In this document: positions 25,711-33,950 of the stretch, one piece after another
Layout of the letters: every line of letters starts with the position of its first letter
Position numbering within the stretch: position 1 is the first letter of the stretch
Assembly (NCBI RefSeq): GCF_021869765.1
Contig: NZ_CP084580.1
Coordinates: 4,464,001 to 4,528,000, forward strand
Direction: 5' to 3'
Origin: Chryseobacterium sp. MEBOG06
GTDB lineage: Bacteria; Bacteroidota; Bacteroidia; Flavobacteriales; Weeksellaceae
DNA length: 64,000 nt
The notes under the pieces: generated by a model
Database searches by the model: none
What the model was told of the DNA's origin: nothing
Seen by the model: the letters and a program-made list of their open reading frames with translations, nothing else
Translations under genes and position numbers: made by a program

Positions 25711-25718
25711 TATATTTG
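25711..25718 (+). promoter_or_regulatory. promoter of the XRE-ART operon (shared promoter family, copy 2)
   Basis: TATATTTG within CCAACTTTTACTTATATTTG, 20 bases before the XRE start. This is the copy linked to an intact gene, so it is probably the parent of the copies at 13528 and 33793. Confidence 0.7.
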
Positions 25719-25738
25719 TTTCTATAACGTACACAAAT

Positions 25739-26146
25739 ATGCAAAACAAAAAAATACATCAGGGGAGAAATATCAAGCGTTTTCGTGAGATGATGGGCAT
25801 CAAGCAGGATGCTTTGGCTTTTGATCTTGGTGAAGACTGGAACCAGAAGAAGATTTCACTTTTGGAGCAGAAAGAAACGATAGAAGAGGATATTTTAGAA
25901 AAGGTTTCTCAGATTCTGAAAGTTCCTGTGGAAGCTATTGAGAATATGGATGAAGAAGAGGCTGTAAATATAATTGCAAATACTTTTGGAGATCATAGCA
26001 TTGGATATCAGAAAAATGATAATCCTATTTTCAATCCTATTGAGCAGGTCCTAAAACTACACGAAGAAAAAATTGCGCTGTACGAAAGAATGTTGAAAGA
26101 AAAAGATGAGATGATGACCAGACTGGAGCAGTTGATTCAGAAATAA
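25739..26146 (+). CDS. XRE-family transcriptional regulator
   Basis: 135 residues. The helix-turn-helix at residues ~10-60 reads GRNIKRFREMMGIKQDALA, then EDWNQKKISLLEQKETI. A long C-terminal coiled tail (KLHEEKIALYERMLKEKDEM) probably dimerises the protein. It is first in a three-gene operon: 20 bases to the ADP-ribosyltransferase-like gene, then 2 bases to a small acidic gene. Likely autoregulator or antitoxin of the module. Its promoter recurs elsewhere in truncated form. Confidence 0.85.
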   Translation: MQNKKIHQGRNIKRFREMMGIKQDALAFDLGEDWNQKKISLLEQKETIEEDILEKVSQILKVPVEAIENMDEEEAVNIIANTFGDHSIGYQKNDNPIFNPIEQVLKLHEEKIALYERMLKEKDEMMTRLEQLIQK

Positions 26147-26166
26147 AAAACGCTCCCTATTAGGAT

Positions 26167-26721
26167 ATGGACAGTGCCCTCATTAAATATGTCAGTGAAA
26201 ATTTATCCGCAGAATTGAGAGAAATCTCAACATCAAAACGTGCAGGATATGAGAATGGGTTAACTATTCATGAAAAAGCCATTATTTATCACTACACAGA
26301 TTCAGGATATGACTCTTTAAATGAACGATTAAGAAATGGACAAGATATAAATGATTTTGGACTTTTTTTAAATTATAGCTTAGATAAATTACCCGATTAC
26401 CAAGCTCTTTGTTACCGTACCATTCGGTGTCCAAAAAGAGATCTTGAAAAATATTATTCAGCATTCAAGAACAATGGCATTATTATTGAGAAATCTTTTT
26501 TATCTTGCAGTAAATCAATACTATTGGCACTTCAATTCAGTAACAGCCCCGTATTCATAATTTTATCAAAAAGAGGAAAAGATATTGAAAAAATCGCTAA
26601 ATTTGGAGTAGATAGCGGACAAAACGAAAAAGAAATTGTATTTAAATCGGGTTCAAGATTTAAAGTATTAGACATCAAGGAAGCAGAAAATAAAATTACG
26701 ATAACGTTAGAAGAGGTATAA
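26167..26721 (+). CDS. ADP-ribosyltransferase-fold toxin-like protein
   Basis: 184 residues. It shows the R-S-E signature: R84 in CYRTIRC, S110-F-L-S113 in KSFLSCSKS, and E154-K-E156 in GQNEKEIVFKSGSRF. These correspond to the NAD-binding Arg, the STS-type strand and the catalytic ExE of C3/VIP2-type mono-ADP-ribosyltransferases. There is no signal peptide, so it acts in the cytosol or is the C-terminal toxin domain of a lost polymorphic toxin. It lies between an XRE regulator and a small gene that may be immunity. Confidence 0.7.
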   Translation: MDSALIKYVSENLSAELREISTSKRAGYENGLTIHEKAIIYHYTDSGYDSLNERLRNGQDINDFGLFLNYSLDKLPDYQALCYRTIRCPKRDLEKYYSAFKNNGIIIEKSFLSCSKSILLALQFSNSPVFIILSKRGKDIEKIAKFGVDSGQNEKEIVFKSGSRFKVLDIKEAENKITITLEEV

Positions 26722-26723
26722 AA

Positions 26724-27083
26724 ATGGATTTAATAAAAGAATACTATAAAAATACAAATTTCAAAAATGACTCTGATTTTTTTGAGAATTTGGAAGACAT
26801 TTTTATGTTCGGAAATATTAAATCTGAATATAAAAACAATGATTTTATCAACCATAAAGAGTTAATCAATTTACACCTAATAGATTTTCTTAAAAGTTTA
26901 TTATCAAAAGATTTATTAACCAACAAAAGAGAAAAAGTTGCTGCTATTAATTTGATTTCAGAAATGGATCTTAGAAATGAATTTTTGGAATTAATTAAAG
27001 AGAAAAACACCAATAATACAGCTGAAATTTCTGAGAGATTAGGAGCTAAATTTATGTCATCAGTAGATAAAAGCAAACATTAA
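26724..27083 (+). CDS. small acidic protein, putative immunity/antitoxin of the ART protein
   Basis: 119 residues, starting 2 bases after the ART stop, so certainly cotranscribed. It is helical and charged (NDSDFFENLEDIFMFGNIKS) with no recognised domain. The position fits an immunity protein or antitoxin for the ART protein; that is inference. A terminator follows at 27153-27180. Confidence 0.65.
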   Translation: MDLIKEYYKNTNFKNDSDFFENLEDIFMFGNIKSEYKNNDFINHKELINLHLIDFLKSLLSKDLLTNKREKVAAINLISEMDLRNEFLELIKEKNTNNTAEISERLGAKFMSSVDKSKH

Positions 27084-27152
27084 TCTGTACTGAAAAAAGA
27101 CTATTCCAATGTGAAGTCTTACTATTCTATCTGGAAATTTTATACTAATAAT

Positions 27153-27180
27153 AACCGCTCTATCTCCTGAGCGGTTTTAT
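27153..27180 (+). terminator. terminator of the XRE-ART operon
   Basis: AACCGCTC (27153-27160) pairs with GAGCGGTT (27169-27176) followed by TTAT. The arm sequence is typical of this genome's terminators. Confidence 0.75.
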
Positions 27181-27258
27181 CTTTCAAATTCTATTACTTA
27201 TGTTCAGCTCATTTTTATCCCTCCAACTTTCCCTTATAAATACTAAACTCATATACCA

Positions 27259-28434
27259 TTGAAAACAAAATTAGTACTCCTTTCATTTTTGGGATCATTT
27301 TTAGCTCATGCACAAACACTTAATTTTCGAAATCTCGCCAATATGTCCGGAGGCAGAGGTGCCGCAGCCAGTGTAATAGTGGATGATAATATATACGTGA
27401 GCAATGGGTATCAGGAAAAAGCAAGTGATGCAAAGTATATTGAAAAATATAATATTACTGATAACAGCTGGAGTATTCTCAATGCTACCCTGCTTCCCAA
27501 GAGATTTGCTAATTCCGAAACTTACAATAATAAAATTTATATTTTTAACGGTTGGGGAAACAGCCATCTTGAAATTGTAGACCTTGCCACCAATACAATA
27601 ACGAAGGGAGCCGTTAATCGTTCCTATACAGGAAATGCAGGTTCTGCAATCTATAATGGCAGAATATATGTGTTTGGCGGCAGCGGACTCAATGGAGCGG
27701 CAACCACTAAATTTTCTAATAAATTTCAATATTACGATATTGCTTCCAATACATGGAATCCATTACCAGATATGCCTACAGCCAGAGAAACAAAGGGTAA
27801 AATTGTTAATGATAAACTATATGTAATTGGTGGTTTTAACGGTACCTCATCACGTCTGATCAATGTATATGACCTCAACACTAATCTTTGGATCAAACAA
27901 TATACGATGCCTTCTGGTATATCCGGCCATTCATTAGCCGTATCCGATAATAAGATTTTTATTGTAGGCGGCTATAATAATCAAACTTTTCTGGCCTATT
28001 TTGATACGACAACCAATAAGCTGCATCAGCTATCATCCAATATGATTCCCAGAAGACATTCTGCAGCGGAAATATATCATAATAAACTATACATCATCGG
28101 TGGAAGTACAACGTCTCTCACCAGCTCAGCTATTAAAAGCATACAGGTGGCAGATATTAACGAAATTGTACTCTCCGCAAATGAAGCTCCTGAAGCTCCT
28201 GTATACAAGACAAAGGTGTACACCAATGCAGCCAGAGACGGTTTTGTAATCAGTAATAAAAATAACAGCAATCAATTTGAATACACTGTTTATTCCACAG
28301 ATGGCAAACAGATCAACAAGGGTTTTGCCTATTATAATAAAACGATAGATTTATCAAGAGTACAGCGCGGAACTTATATTTTTATTTATAAAAATCAGAA
28401 AGGACTTTTACAAAAGGTCAGGATTGTAAGATAA
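27259..28434 (+). CDS. kelch-repeat T9SS-secreted protein, TTG start
   Basis: 391 residues. The start is TTG; no ATG lies upstream in frame, and MKTKLVLLSFLGSFLAHAQT is a perfect signal peptide. Kelch-type blades repeat IYVFGGSG, LYVIGGFNG, IFIVGGYN and LYIIGGST at about 48-residue spacing. The C-terminus (FEYTVYSTDGKQINKGFA ... GLLQKVRIVR) is a type A T9SS sorting domain, so it should be secreted and anchored outside the cell. Its first 181 bases exist again at 21603-21783. Confidence 0.85.
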   Translation: MKTKLVLLSFLGSFLAHAQTLNFRNLANMSGGRGAAASVIVDDNIYVSNGYQEKASDAKYIEKYNITDNSWSILNATLLPKRFANSETYNNKIYIFNGWGNSHLEIVDLATNTITKGAVNRSYTGNAGSAIYNGRIYVFGGSGLNGAATTKFSNKFQYYDIASNTWNPLPDMPTARETKGKIVNDKLYVIGGFNGTSSRLINVYDLNTNLWIKQYTMPSGISGHSLAVSDNKIFIVGGYNNQTFLAYFDTTTNKLHQLSSNMIPRRHSAAEIYHNKLYIIGGSTTSLTSSAIKSIQVADINEIVLSANEAPEAPVYKTKVYTNAARDGFVISNKNNSNQFEYTVYSTDGKQINKGFAYYNKTIDLSRVQRGTYIFIYKNQKGLLQKVRIVR

Positions 28435-28727
28435 TAGTATCTCTTTGAATGACGATCAACTTCATGAATCATTTTCTCATTTTATCATTACCATATTCTT
28501 TCTAAGTCATTTCAAAAAAAAATATAAAACAGAAGTTCCTAAAGCGAGACTAAAGACCTAAAAATATCATCAAAAACATATTTAAATATTCATTGATGTA
28601 TCTTTTATTGCAGCAACCCCAACACTCTAAATCATCATCTTTATTTTGTCCACCAAAACCTCAAGATAATAAGTAACATTTATGTAAATTAGCGCACTCT
28701 AAATAAAAAAACTAATTTCTTTAATTC

Positions 28728-29255
28728 ATGAAATACTTATTTTTCACATTTTTCTGCATCTCAATGAGCTTTGCACAATCTTCTCAATATGGCCTGGATA
28801 AACTTGGAAAAAACCCCGTAACATTTATCGATAGTGTGAAGGTCAACAGATCTGAAATTTTAACCTTTGATTCCAATCGAATCACTTTAATGTCTGTTTA
28901 TGATCCCGGCGAAGCGACCAGTTTAATCGGAGAAGATGGGAAAGACGGAGCTATCTATATAGAAACAAAGGACTTTGCCAGAAAAAGATTTTTAAGATAT
29001 TTCAAATCTAAATCAACCGAATTTTCAGGACTATTAGAATCTAAAGGAAATGACAGTACTTTTCAGTACATCCATAACGGAAAAGTTCTAACCAATAATT
29101 TTGAAGGAGATCTGGCTCTTATTGATGACAAAGTTTTCAAAACAATCAATATTATAACGAAAAAAGAATTATCATCACAGTATAACATTACAGATAAAGA
29201 TTATGGGGTTATCATAGCATCCAATGCTCCGGAAGATTCGTCTAAAAAAGAATAA
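28728..29255 (+). CDS. secreted protein of unknown function
   Basis: 175 residues with signal peptide MKYLFFTFFCISMSFAQS. The mature part reads FIDSVKVNRSEILTFDSNRI and GEDGKDGAIYIETKDFARK, resembling plug-type segments of TonB-dependent receptors (an alpha-beta plug-like fold), but it is too short to be one. A 290-base gap before it holds nothing I can identify. Confidence 0.65.
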   Translation: MKYLFFTFFCISMSFAQSSQYGLDKLGKNPVTFIDSVKVNRSEILTFDSNRITLMSVYDPGEATSLIGEDGKDGAIYIETKDFARKRFLRYFKSKSTEFSGLLESKGNDSTFQYIHNGKVLTNNFEGDLALIDDKVFKTINIITKKELSSQYNITDKDYGVIIASNAPEDSSKKE

Positions 29256-29456
29256 AGATGAACATTTGACTCCCCTATTGCTCCTCTCTGCAAAGTATTC
29301 CGGTTTTTCTGCACGGGTAAAATAAACAGCTCCTAATACCGGAGGCTTCGGAGAGCGGAGCAAAAAGAAAATTTTTCGCTTCTTTTTCCGTTTCTACATC
29401 TGGCTGTTGTACTCGTATAACCTCCTATCAACTAACCATGTAATCAAAATAAAAAG

Positions 29457-30893
29457 ATGCTTTTTAATTCCATACAATTTGTCTTATTTTTACAAATAGT
29501 ATTTCTGCTCTATTGGTTTGTAACAAACAAAAATCTCAGACTTCAAAATCTACTTTTACTTATAGCCAGCTACTTCTTTTATGCATGCTGGGATTGGCGC
29601 TTTTTGTTTTTGCTCATGTTCTCTACCCTTCTGGACTATTTTACAGGCTTGAAAATGCAGCATGCAGAAAATCAAAAAAGAAAACGTTTTTGGTTTTGGC
29701 TTAGCATAACAGTAAACCTTGGATTTCTTGGGATATTCAAATATTATAACTTCTTTGCAGAATCTTTTACCGAAGCTATTTCTCATATAGGTCTGCAGGT
29801 AAATCCATGGACATTAAAGGTAATTCTTCCGGTGGGTATTTCATTTTATACTTTTCACGGGCTTTCATATGTGATTGATATTTACAAGAACAGAATTAAA
29901 GCAGAAAAGAACTTTGTTGATTATGCCGTTTTTGTGAGTTTCTTTCCTTTACTTGTTGCAGGCCCCATTGAAAGAGCAACCCATCTATTACCCCAAATCA
30001 AAAAAAAACGAACTTTTGACTATACAAAAGCAGTTGACGGCTTACGGCAGATACTCTGGGGACTGTTCAAGAAAATAGTTATTGCTGATAATTGTGCGGA
30101 AGTTGCCAATCAGATTTTCAATAACTCCGGAGATCAATCCGGAAGCACTTTAGTATTGGGAGCTGTACTTTTTGCTTTCCAGATTTACGGAGATTTTTCA
30201 GGGTATTCTGATATTGCTATAGGAACGGCCAGGCTTTTCGGAATAGATTTATTAAGAAATTTTGCGTTCCCTTATTTTTCAAGAGACATTGCAGAATTTT
30301 GGAGGCGCTGGCACATTTCTCTTTCTTCATGGTTCAAAGATTATTTGTACATTCCCTTAGGAGGCAGCAAAGGGGGGAACTGGATGCGCATCCGTAATAC
30401 CTTTATTATTTTTATTGTAAGTGGTTTCTGGCATGGAGCAAACTGGACGTTTATTGTTTGGGGAGCTTTAAATGCTCTTTTTATCATGCCATCCATTGTA
30501 ATGCAAACCAATCGTAATAATTTGGAAACAGTAGCAAAAGACAACTTATGGCCTACAGTGAAAGAGTTTTTTCAAATGGCACTCACCTTTACTTTGGCAG
30601 TGTTTGCGTGGATATTTTTCAGAGCAGAAAATATAACACACGCATTTTCCTATATTTCAGGTATATTCTCCAAGTCTCTTTTTTCCATCCCAACCATCAG
30701 ACCCCTTTTTATAGTTATTCTTATTATTATTTTTATGGTTATTGAATGGCTGGGGAGAGAAGAGCAGTACGCTATTGCAAAGTTGGGAATGAAATGGAAA
30801 AGTCCATTAAGATATGCACTGTATTATGCGGTCATTATTGCGATATTTTGGTTTGCAGGTAAAGATCAGCAGTTTATTTATTTTCAGTTTTAG
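29457..30893 (+). CDS. MBOAT-family O-acyltransferase (AlgI-like)
   Basis: 478 residues with about 10-11 membrane segments. The MBOAT core has FWRRWHISLSSWFKDYLY and the catalytic histidine in SGFWHGANWTFIVWG. Such proteins move acetyl groups across the inner membrane to periplasmic acceptors that modify polysaccharides. The next gene, 3 bases on, is an AlgJ/AlgX-like partner, so the two form a polysaccharide O-acetylation unit. The polysaccharide is not encoded in this window. Confidence 0.93.
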   Translation: MLFNSIQFVLFLQIVFLLYWFVTNKNLRLQNLLLLIASYFFYACWDWRFLFLLMFSTLLDYFTGLKMQHAENQKRKRFWFWLSITVNLGFLGIFKYYNFFAESFTEAISHIGLQVNPWTLKVILPVGISFYTFHGLSYVIDIYKNRIKAEKNFVDYAVFVSFFPLLVAGPIERATHLLPQIKKKRTFDYTKAVDGLRQILWGLFKKIVIADNCAEVANQIFNNSGDQSGSTLVLGAVLFAFQIYGDFSGYSDIAIGTARLFGIDLLRNFAFPYFSRDIAEFWRRWHISLSSWFKDYLYIPLGGSKGGNWMRIRNTFIIFIVSGFWHGANWTFIVWGALNALFIMPSIVMQTNRNNLETVAKDNLWPTVKEFFQMALTFTLAVFAWIFFRAENITHAFSYISGIFSKSLFSIPTIRPLFIVILIIIFMVIEWLGREEQYAIAKLGMKWKSPLRYALYYAVIIAIFWFAGKDQQFIYFQF

Positions 30894-30896
30894 CCT

Positions 30897-31979
30897 ATGA
30901 AAAGATTTATTTCAAAAACAGCATTCTTCGTTGTACCATTTCTGGTTTTATACATCATTACGTATTCGTTTTCCACAGCCGATGCGGGAGATTTATTGCG
31001 TTTAGGACATCTTCCCAGTTCAGATAAAAACTACCGGCAAAACTTCACTTCTTTTAATCATACAATAAAGTATACAGAGCTGTCAAAATCGAAAGAAAAA
31101 GGGAAGACATATAAAATTCTGACTATAGGAGATTCATTTTCAGAGCAGGGTGAGTCTGGTTATAAGAATATTTTAGCCAATGATTTCAGTGTTTTGCATA
31201 TTGACTACTTTATTTTAAATAATCAAATCCAGAAGTTGATTGAATTATGCAACGGTAATTTTTTTGATACCTACAAGGTTCAATATGTCATTTTACAATG
31301 TGTAGAACGAAACTTACCGGATAAGATACAAAATATAGACTATAATGCCAGGGTAACCACTCAGAAAATTGATTCAATTATTAACAATCATAAACCCCAG
31401 CAAGAGCAGGATAAATACGATTTTTTTTCACGTACAACACTGAGATTTCCTTATTTGGCTTTTAAATACTTCACAAACAGAAATTATCTGTCAAATGGAC
31501 AGGTTTATAATTTTGAACTGAATACCGCATCATTATTCAGCAATCATTCCAATAAACTGTTTTTTTATTATGATGATTTGAGTAATACCACAAAAAATAA
31601 TTTACCTGAAACCACGATCAAACTCAACCAAATTTTAAACAGGCTTTCTGAAAAGCTTAAAGAAAAAAATATAACTCTGATATTTTTGCCTTCCCCGGAC
31701 AAATATGACCTGTATTATGATTATATCATTGATAAACAAGGTCTGGCTAAACCTATATTTTTTGATAATTTTAAAAAGCTCCGTAAAGAATATATCTATA
31801 TCAACTCAAAAGAAATATTAGCAAAAGAATTGAGCCATAAAAAAGACATTTATTATTTTGATGACACCCATTGGTCACCAATAGCATCATCATTAATCGT
31901 ACAGAAAATAAAAGAAGCAATACAGTCACATGAATTAAGTACGAATGCGGAACAACGTCCACACTTGCATTCAAAATAA
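30897..31979 (+). CDS. AlgJ/AlgX-like SGNH acetyltransferase
   Basis: 360 residues. One N-terminal membrane anchor (FFVVPFLVLYIITYSF) is followed by a periplasmic SGNH-type domain: TIGDSFSEQG holds the catalytic serine and YYFDDTHWSP the Asp-His pair. These proteins take acetyl from the MBOAT partner and put it on a polysaccharide. It starts 3 bases after that gene. Confidence 0.85.
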   Translation: MKRFISKTAFFVVPFLVLYIITYSFSTADAGDLLRLGHLPSSDKNYRQNFTSFNHTIKYTELSKSKEKGKTYKILTIGDSFSEQGESGYKNILANDFSVLHIDYFILNNQIQKLIELCNGNFFDTYKVQYVILQCVERNLPDKIQNIDYNARVTTQKIDSIINNHKPQQEQDKYDFFSRTTLRFPYLAFKYFTNRNYLSNGQVYNFELNTASLFSNHSNKLFFYYDDLSNTTKNNLPETTIKLNQILNRLSEKLKEKNITLIFLPSPDKYDLYYDYIIDKQGLAKPIFFDNFKKLRKEYIYINSKEILAKELSHKKDIYYFDDTHWSPIASSLIVQKIKEAIQSHELSTNAEQRPHLHSK

Positions 31980-32251
31980 AATTATGTTTCCCCGGCTTTG
32001 AAAAAAACAAATCAACACTCGACTTTTAAGCCTTTACTTGCGTACTTCTTATTCATAAAACCTATTCAAAAGTACATTATAAATAGCCGGAAAAATATAT
32101 ATTTAAATTAGAATATATTGAAAGTAACAATATGGGAAGAAAGTCTGCCAACTTAGGGCACACAATTTCTTCACGCTAAAACTCAATCCAATAAACACAC
32201 GTTATGAGAACAACTTTTTTTTCTGACATACAGGGTAAAATACGTTTAACA

Positions 32252-32872
32252 ATGATTTTCTCACTTTTTTCATTTTGCATTTTTGCTCAAAATATAAATC
32301 GTGATTCAATCAAGATAAATGTTCAGAATGAAAATTCAAATTTTTATTACGAAAAGCTAATCTATAAATTTAAGTTTGACCCTACTACCTTATCGGATGA
32401 GGAAGTAAAAAATTTATATTATGGGAAAAATTTTTCAAAATATAAAACCTCTTTTTTTGATGCAGACTATTTGGATTTCACTAAAAACTTCGGTCAGGGA
32501 AATTTAAAAAAAGCCATCATTTATGGAGAAAAATATATAGAAAAAGATCCAACAAATTCTGAGGTTCTTACTTATATGGTAGTTGCCTATAGAAATAAGG
32601 ATAAAGAAGCCAAAAATTATTATTTATACGCCCTGCAATCAAAGACATTAGTAGACTGTATCCTGAAAAGTGGTGATGGAAAAACAAAAGAAACCGCTAT
32701 TAAGGTAAATTCAGTAGGCGAAGAATACTTAATTGCAAGTATTCTTGGTAAAAACATCAGGGCTTTCAAAAGAACTTCCATAATGCAGAAGGATGGAACA
32801 ATAGATGGATTTTCAAAAGGAAATGAATCAATATACTTTAAGGTATTTGAAAGTAGTGAAGACTTTAAATAG
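32252..32872 (+). CDS. DUF4919 family protein
   Basis: 206 residues from the ATG MIFSLFSFCIFAQN, a signal peptide. An upstream ATG at 32204 adds MRTTFFSDIQGKIRLT, which is a leftover of a metallophosphoesterase start (compare MRVAIFSDIHGKI at 21431), so it is not the native N-terminus. The rest (YKFKFDPTTLSDEEVKNLYY, then LKSGDGKTKETAIKVNSVGE) matches DUF4919, with a TPR-like middle. A paralogue lies at 54215. Function unknown. Confidence 0.8.
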   Translation: MIFSLFSFCIFAQNINRDSIKINVQNENSNFYYEKLIYKFKFDPTTLSDEEVKNLYYGKNFSKYKTSFFDADYLDFTKNFGQGNLKKAIIYGEKYIEKDPTNSEVLTYMVVAYRNKDKEAKNYYLYALQSKTLVDCILKSGDGKTKETAIKVNSVGEEYLIASILGKNIRAFKRTSIMQKDGTIDGFSKGNESIYFKVFESSEDFK

Positions 32873-33040
32873 CCCCTTTCCAAATCATATGGAAGATTAA
32901 AATAGCCGACAGAATCTGGAATTTATATGCCTCATCCTATGGCTGGAAATAATTGAAGAAAAAAATTAAAGTAATTTTTATCTAAATTTACCGGCAAATA
33001 ATATTAAACTAATACCGTTGCCCCAGAGCATACCATTCCA

Positions 33041-33613
33041 ATGAAAAATAAAATCTACATTAAAAATGTAATCATCTTCTCCTTAATCTTATTTCTTGCA
33101 AATCGAGCCCTCTCTGTTTATTTCCACTATTTCAATTTAGGAAGCTTTTTAACAGGGGATACTTTATTATTTTCTATTTACTGGTATGCATTAACGTTCT
33201 CTTATATTTTAGCCATCTACTTTGCGCTGAGAAAAACAATCCTTGAAAGTAAGGAATTAAAACTGGCTAAATTGATCGTAACATCCTTAGCCATCATTTT
33301 CATTGCCTACAATCTCAGTTTCTTAGCAGAATACATTCAATATTATTATATTGATGAGAAAGACAAAATCGTTACTCATAATGCTGCAGATCGGTTAAAA
33401 GATATCTTTAACGGCGAGGACAACTCTGCTCCAAGTTATGAACCCTTTAGTACTTTCATCAAATACCCCTATTTAGTCCTGGTAGATATATTTTCAGGCT
33501 TCAAAATCATTAAATTATTTTTCTTCCTGATAACAGATAGAATAATGATGCCCATCTTGTTAAGTTTAGCTTTATACAAATGGTATAAAAAACATCCCGA
33601 AAAAATAAAATAA
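33041..33613 (+). CDS. membrane protein of unknown function
   Basis: 190 residues with about four membrane helices (for example IFSLILFLANRALSVYFHYF and LIVTSLAIIFIAYNLSFLAE). No conserved catalytic motif is seen. It is flanked by gaps of 170 and 340 bases and stands alone. Ends in a lysine-rich tail. Confidence 0.65.
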   Translation: MKNKIYIKNVIIFSLILFLANRALSVYFHYFNLGSFLTGDTLLFSIYWYALTFSYILAIYFALRKTILESKELKLAKLIVTSLAIIFIAYNLSFLAEYIQYYYIDEKDKIVTHNAADRLKDIFNGEDNSAPSYEPFSTFIKYPYLVLVDIFSGFKIIKLFFFLITDRIMMPILLSLALYKWYKKHPEKIK

Positions 33614-33683
33614 AAGCCAATTCCTTCAAAATATACTTCGAAGTCCGAAGACTTGGGCTGGCAATTACAGTACAATACACATA

Positions 33684-33712
33684 AAACCGTTCAGTTTCCG
33701 GAACGGTTTCAT
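33684..33712 (+). terminator. Rho-independent terminator-like hairpin
   Basis: AAACCGTTC (33684-33692) pairs with GAACGGTTT (33701-33709), then C and ATTATTTT. Between the membrane protein and the promoter remnant. Confidence 0.65.
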
Positions 33713-33792
33713 TATTTTAAAGACACAGGTAAGCTTTTTTTTCAACCCATATCAATTGATTCCATATCATCACCTTATCTCCAACTTTTACC

Positions 33793-33878
33793 TATATTTG
33801 TTTCTACAACCTTCACAAATATGAAAAAATACAAAGAAAGAAATATCAAACATAGTCATGGGACTTTTATCACTTAAG
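33793..33878 (+). pseudogene. third copy of the XRE promoter plus truncated XRE start fused to a lipoprotein end
   Basis: TATATTTG (33793-33800) is in a stretch nearly identical to those at 13528 and 25711. The ATG at 33822 reads MKKYKERNIKHSHGTFIT then stop. ERNIK matches the start of the XRE protein (GRNIKRF), while TFIT plus stop matches the end of the lipoprotein gene at 14157 (NTFIT). It is a deletion scar of an XRE-lipoprotein arrangement like the one at 13.5 kb. Confidence 0.6.
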
Positions 33879-33950
33879 TCTGTCTATAAAATCCGATAAC
33901 CTATCATTCACCAGGTTTTAAATAAAAATCCAAAAACAAAAATACCATCC

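Noticed and set aside
33653..33877. 74-residue open frame
   Set aside because: It spans a terminator and the promoter remnant; only the short XRE-like piece from 33822 has meaning.
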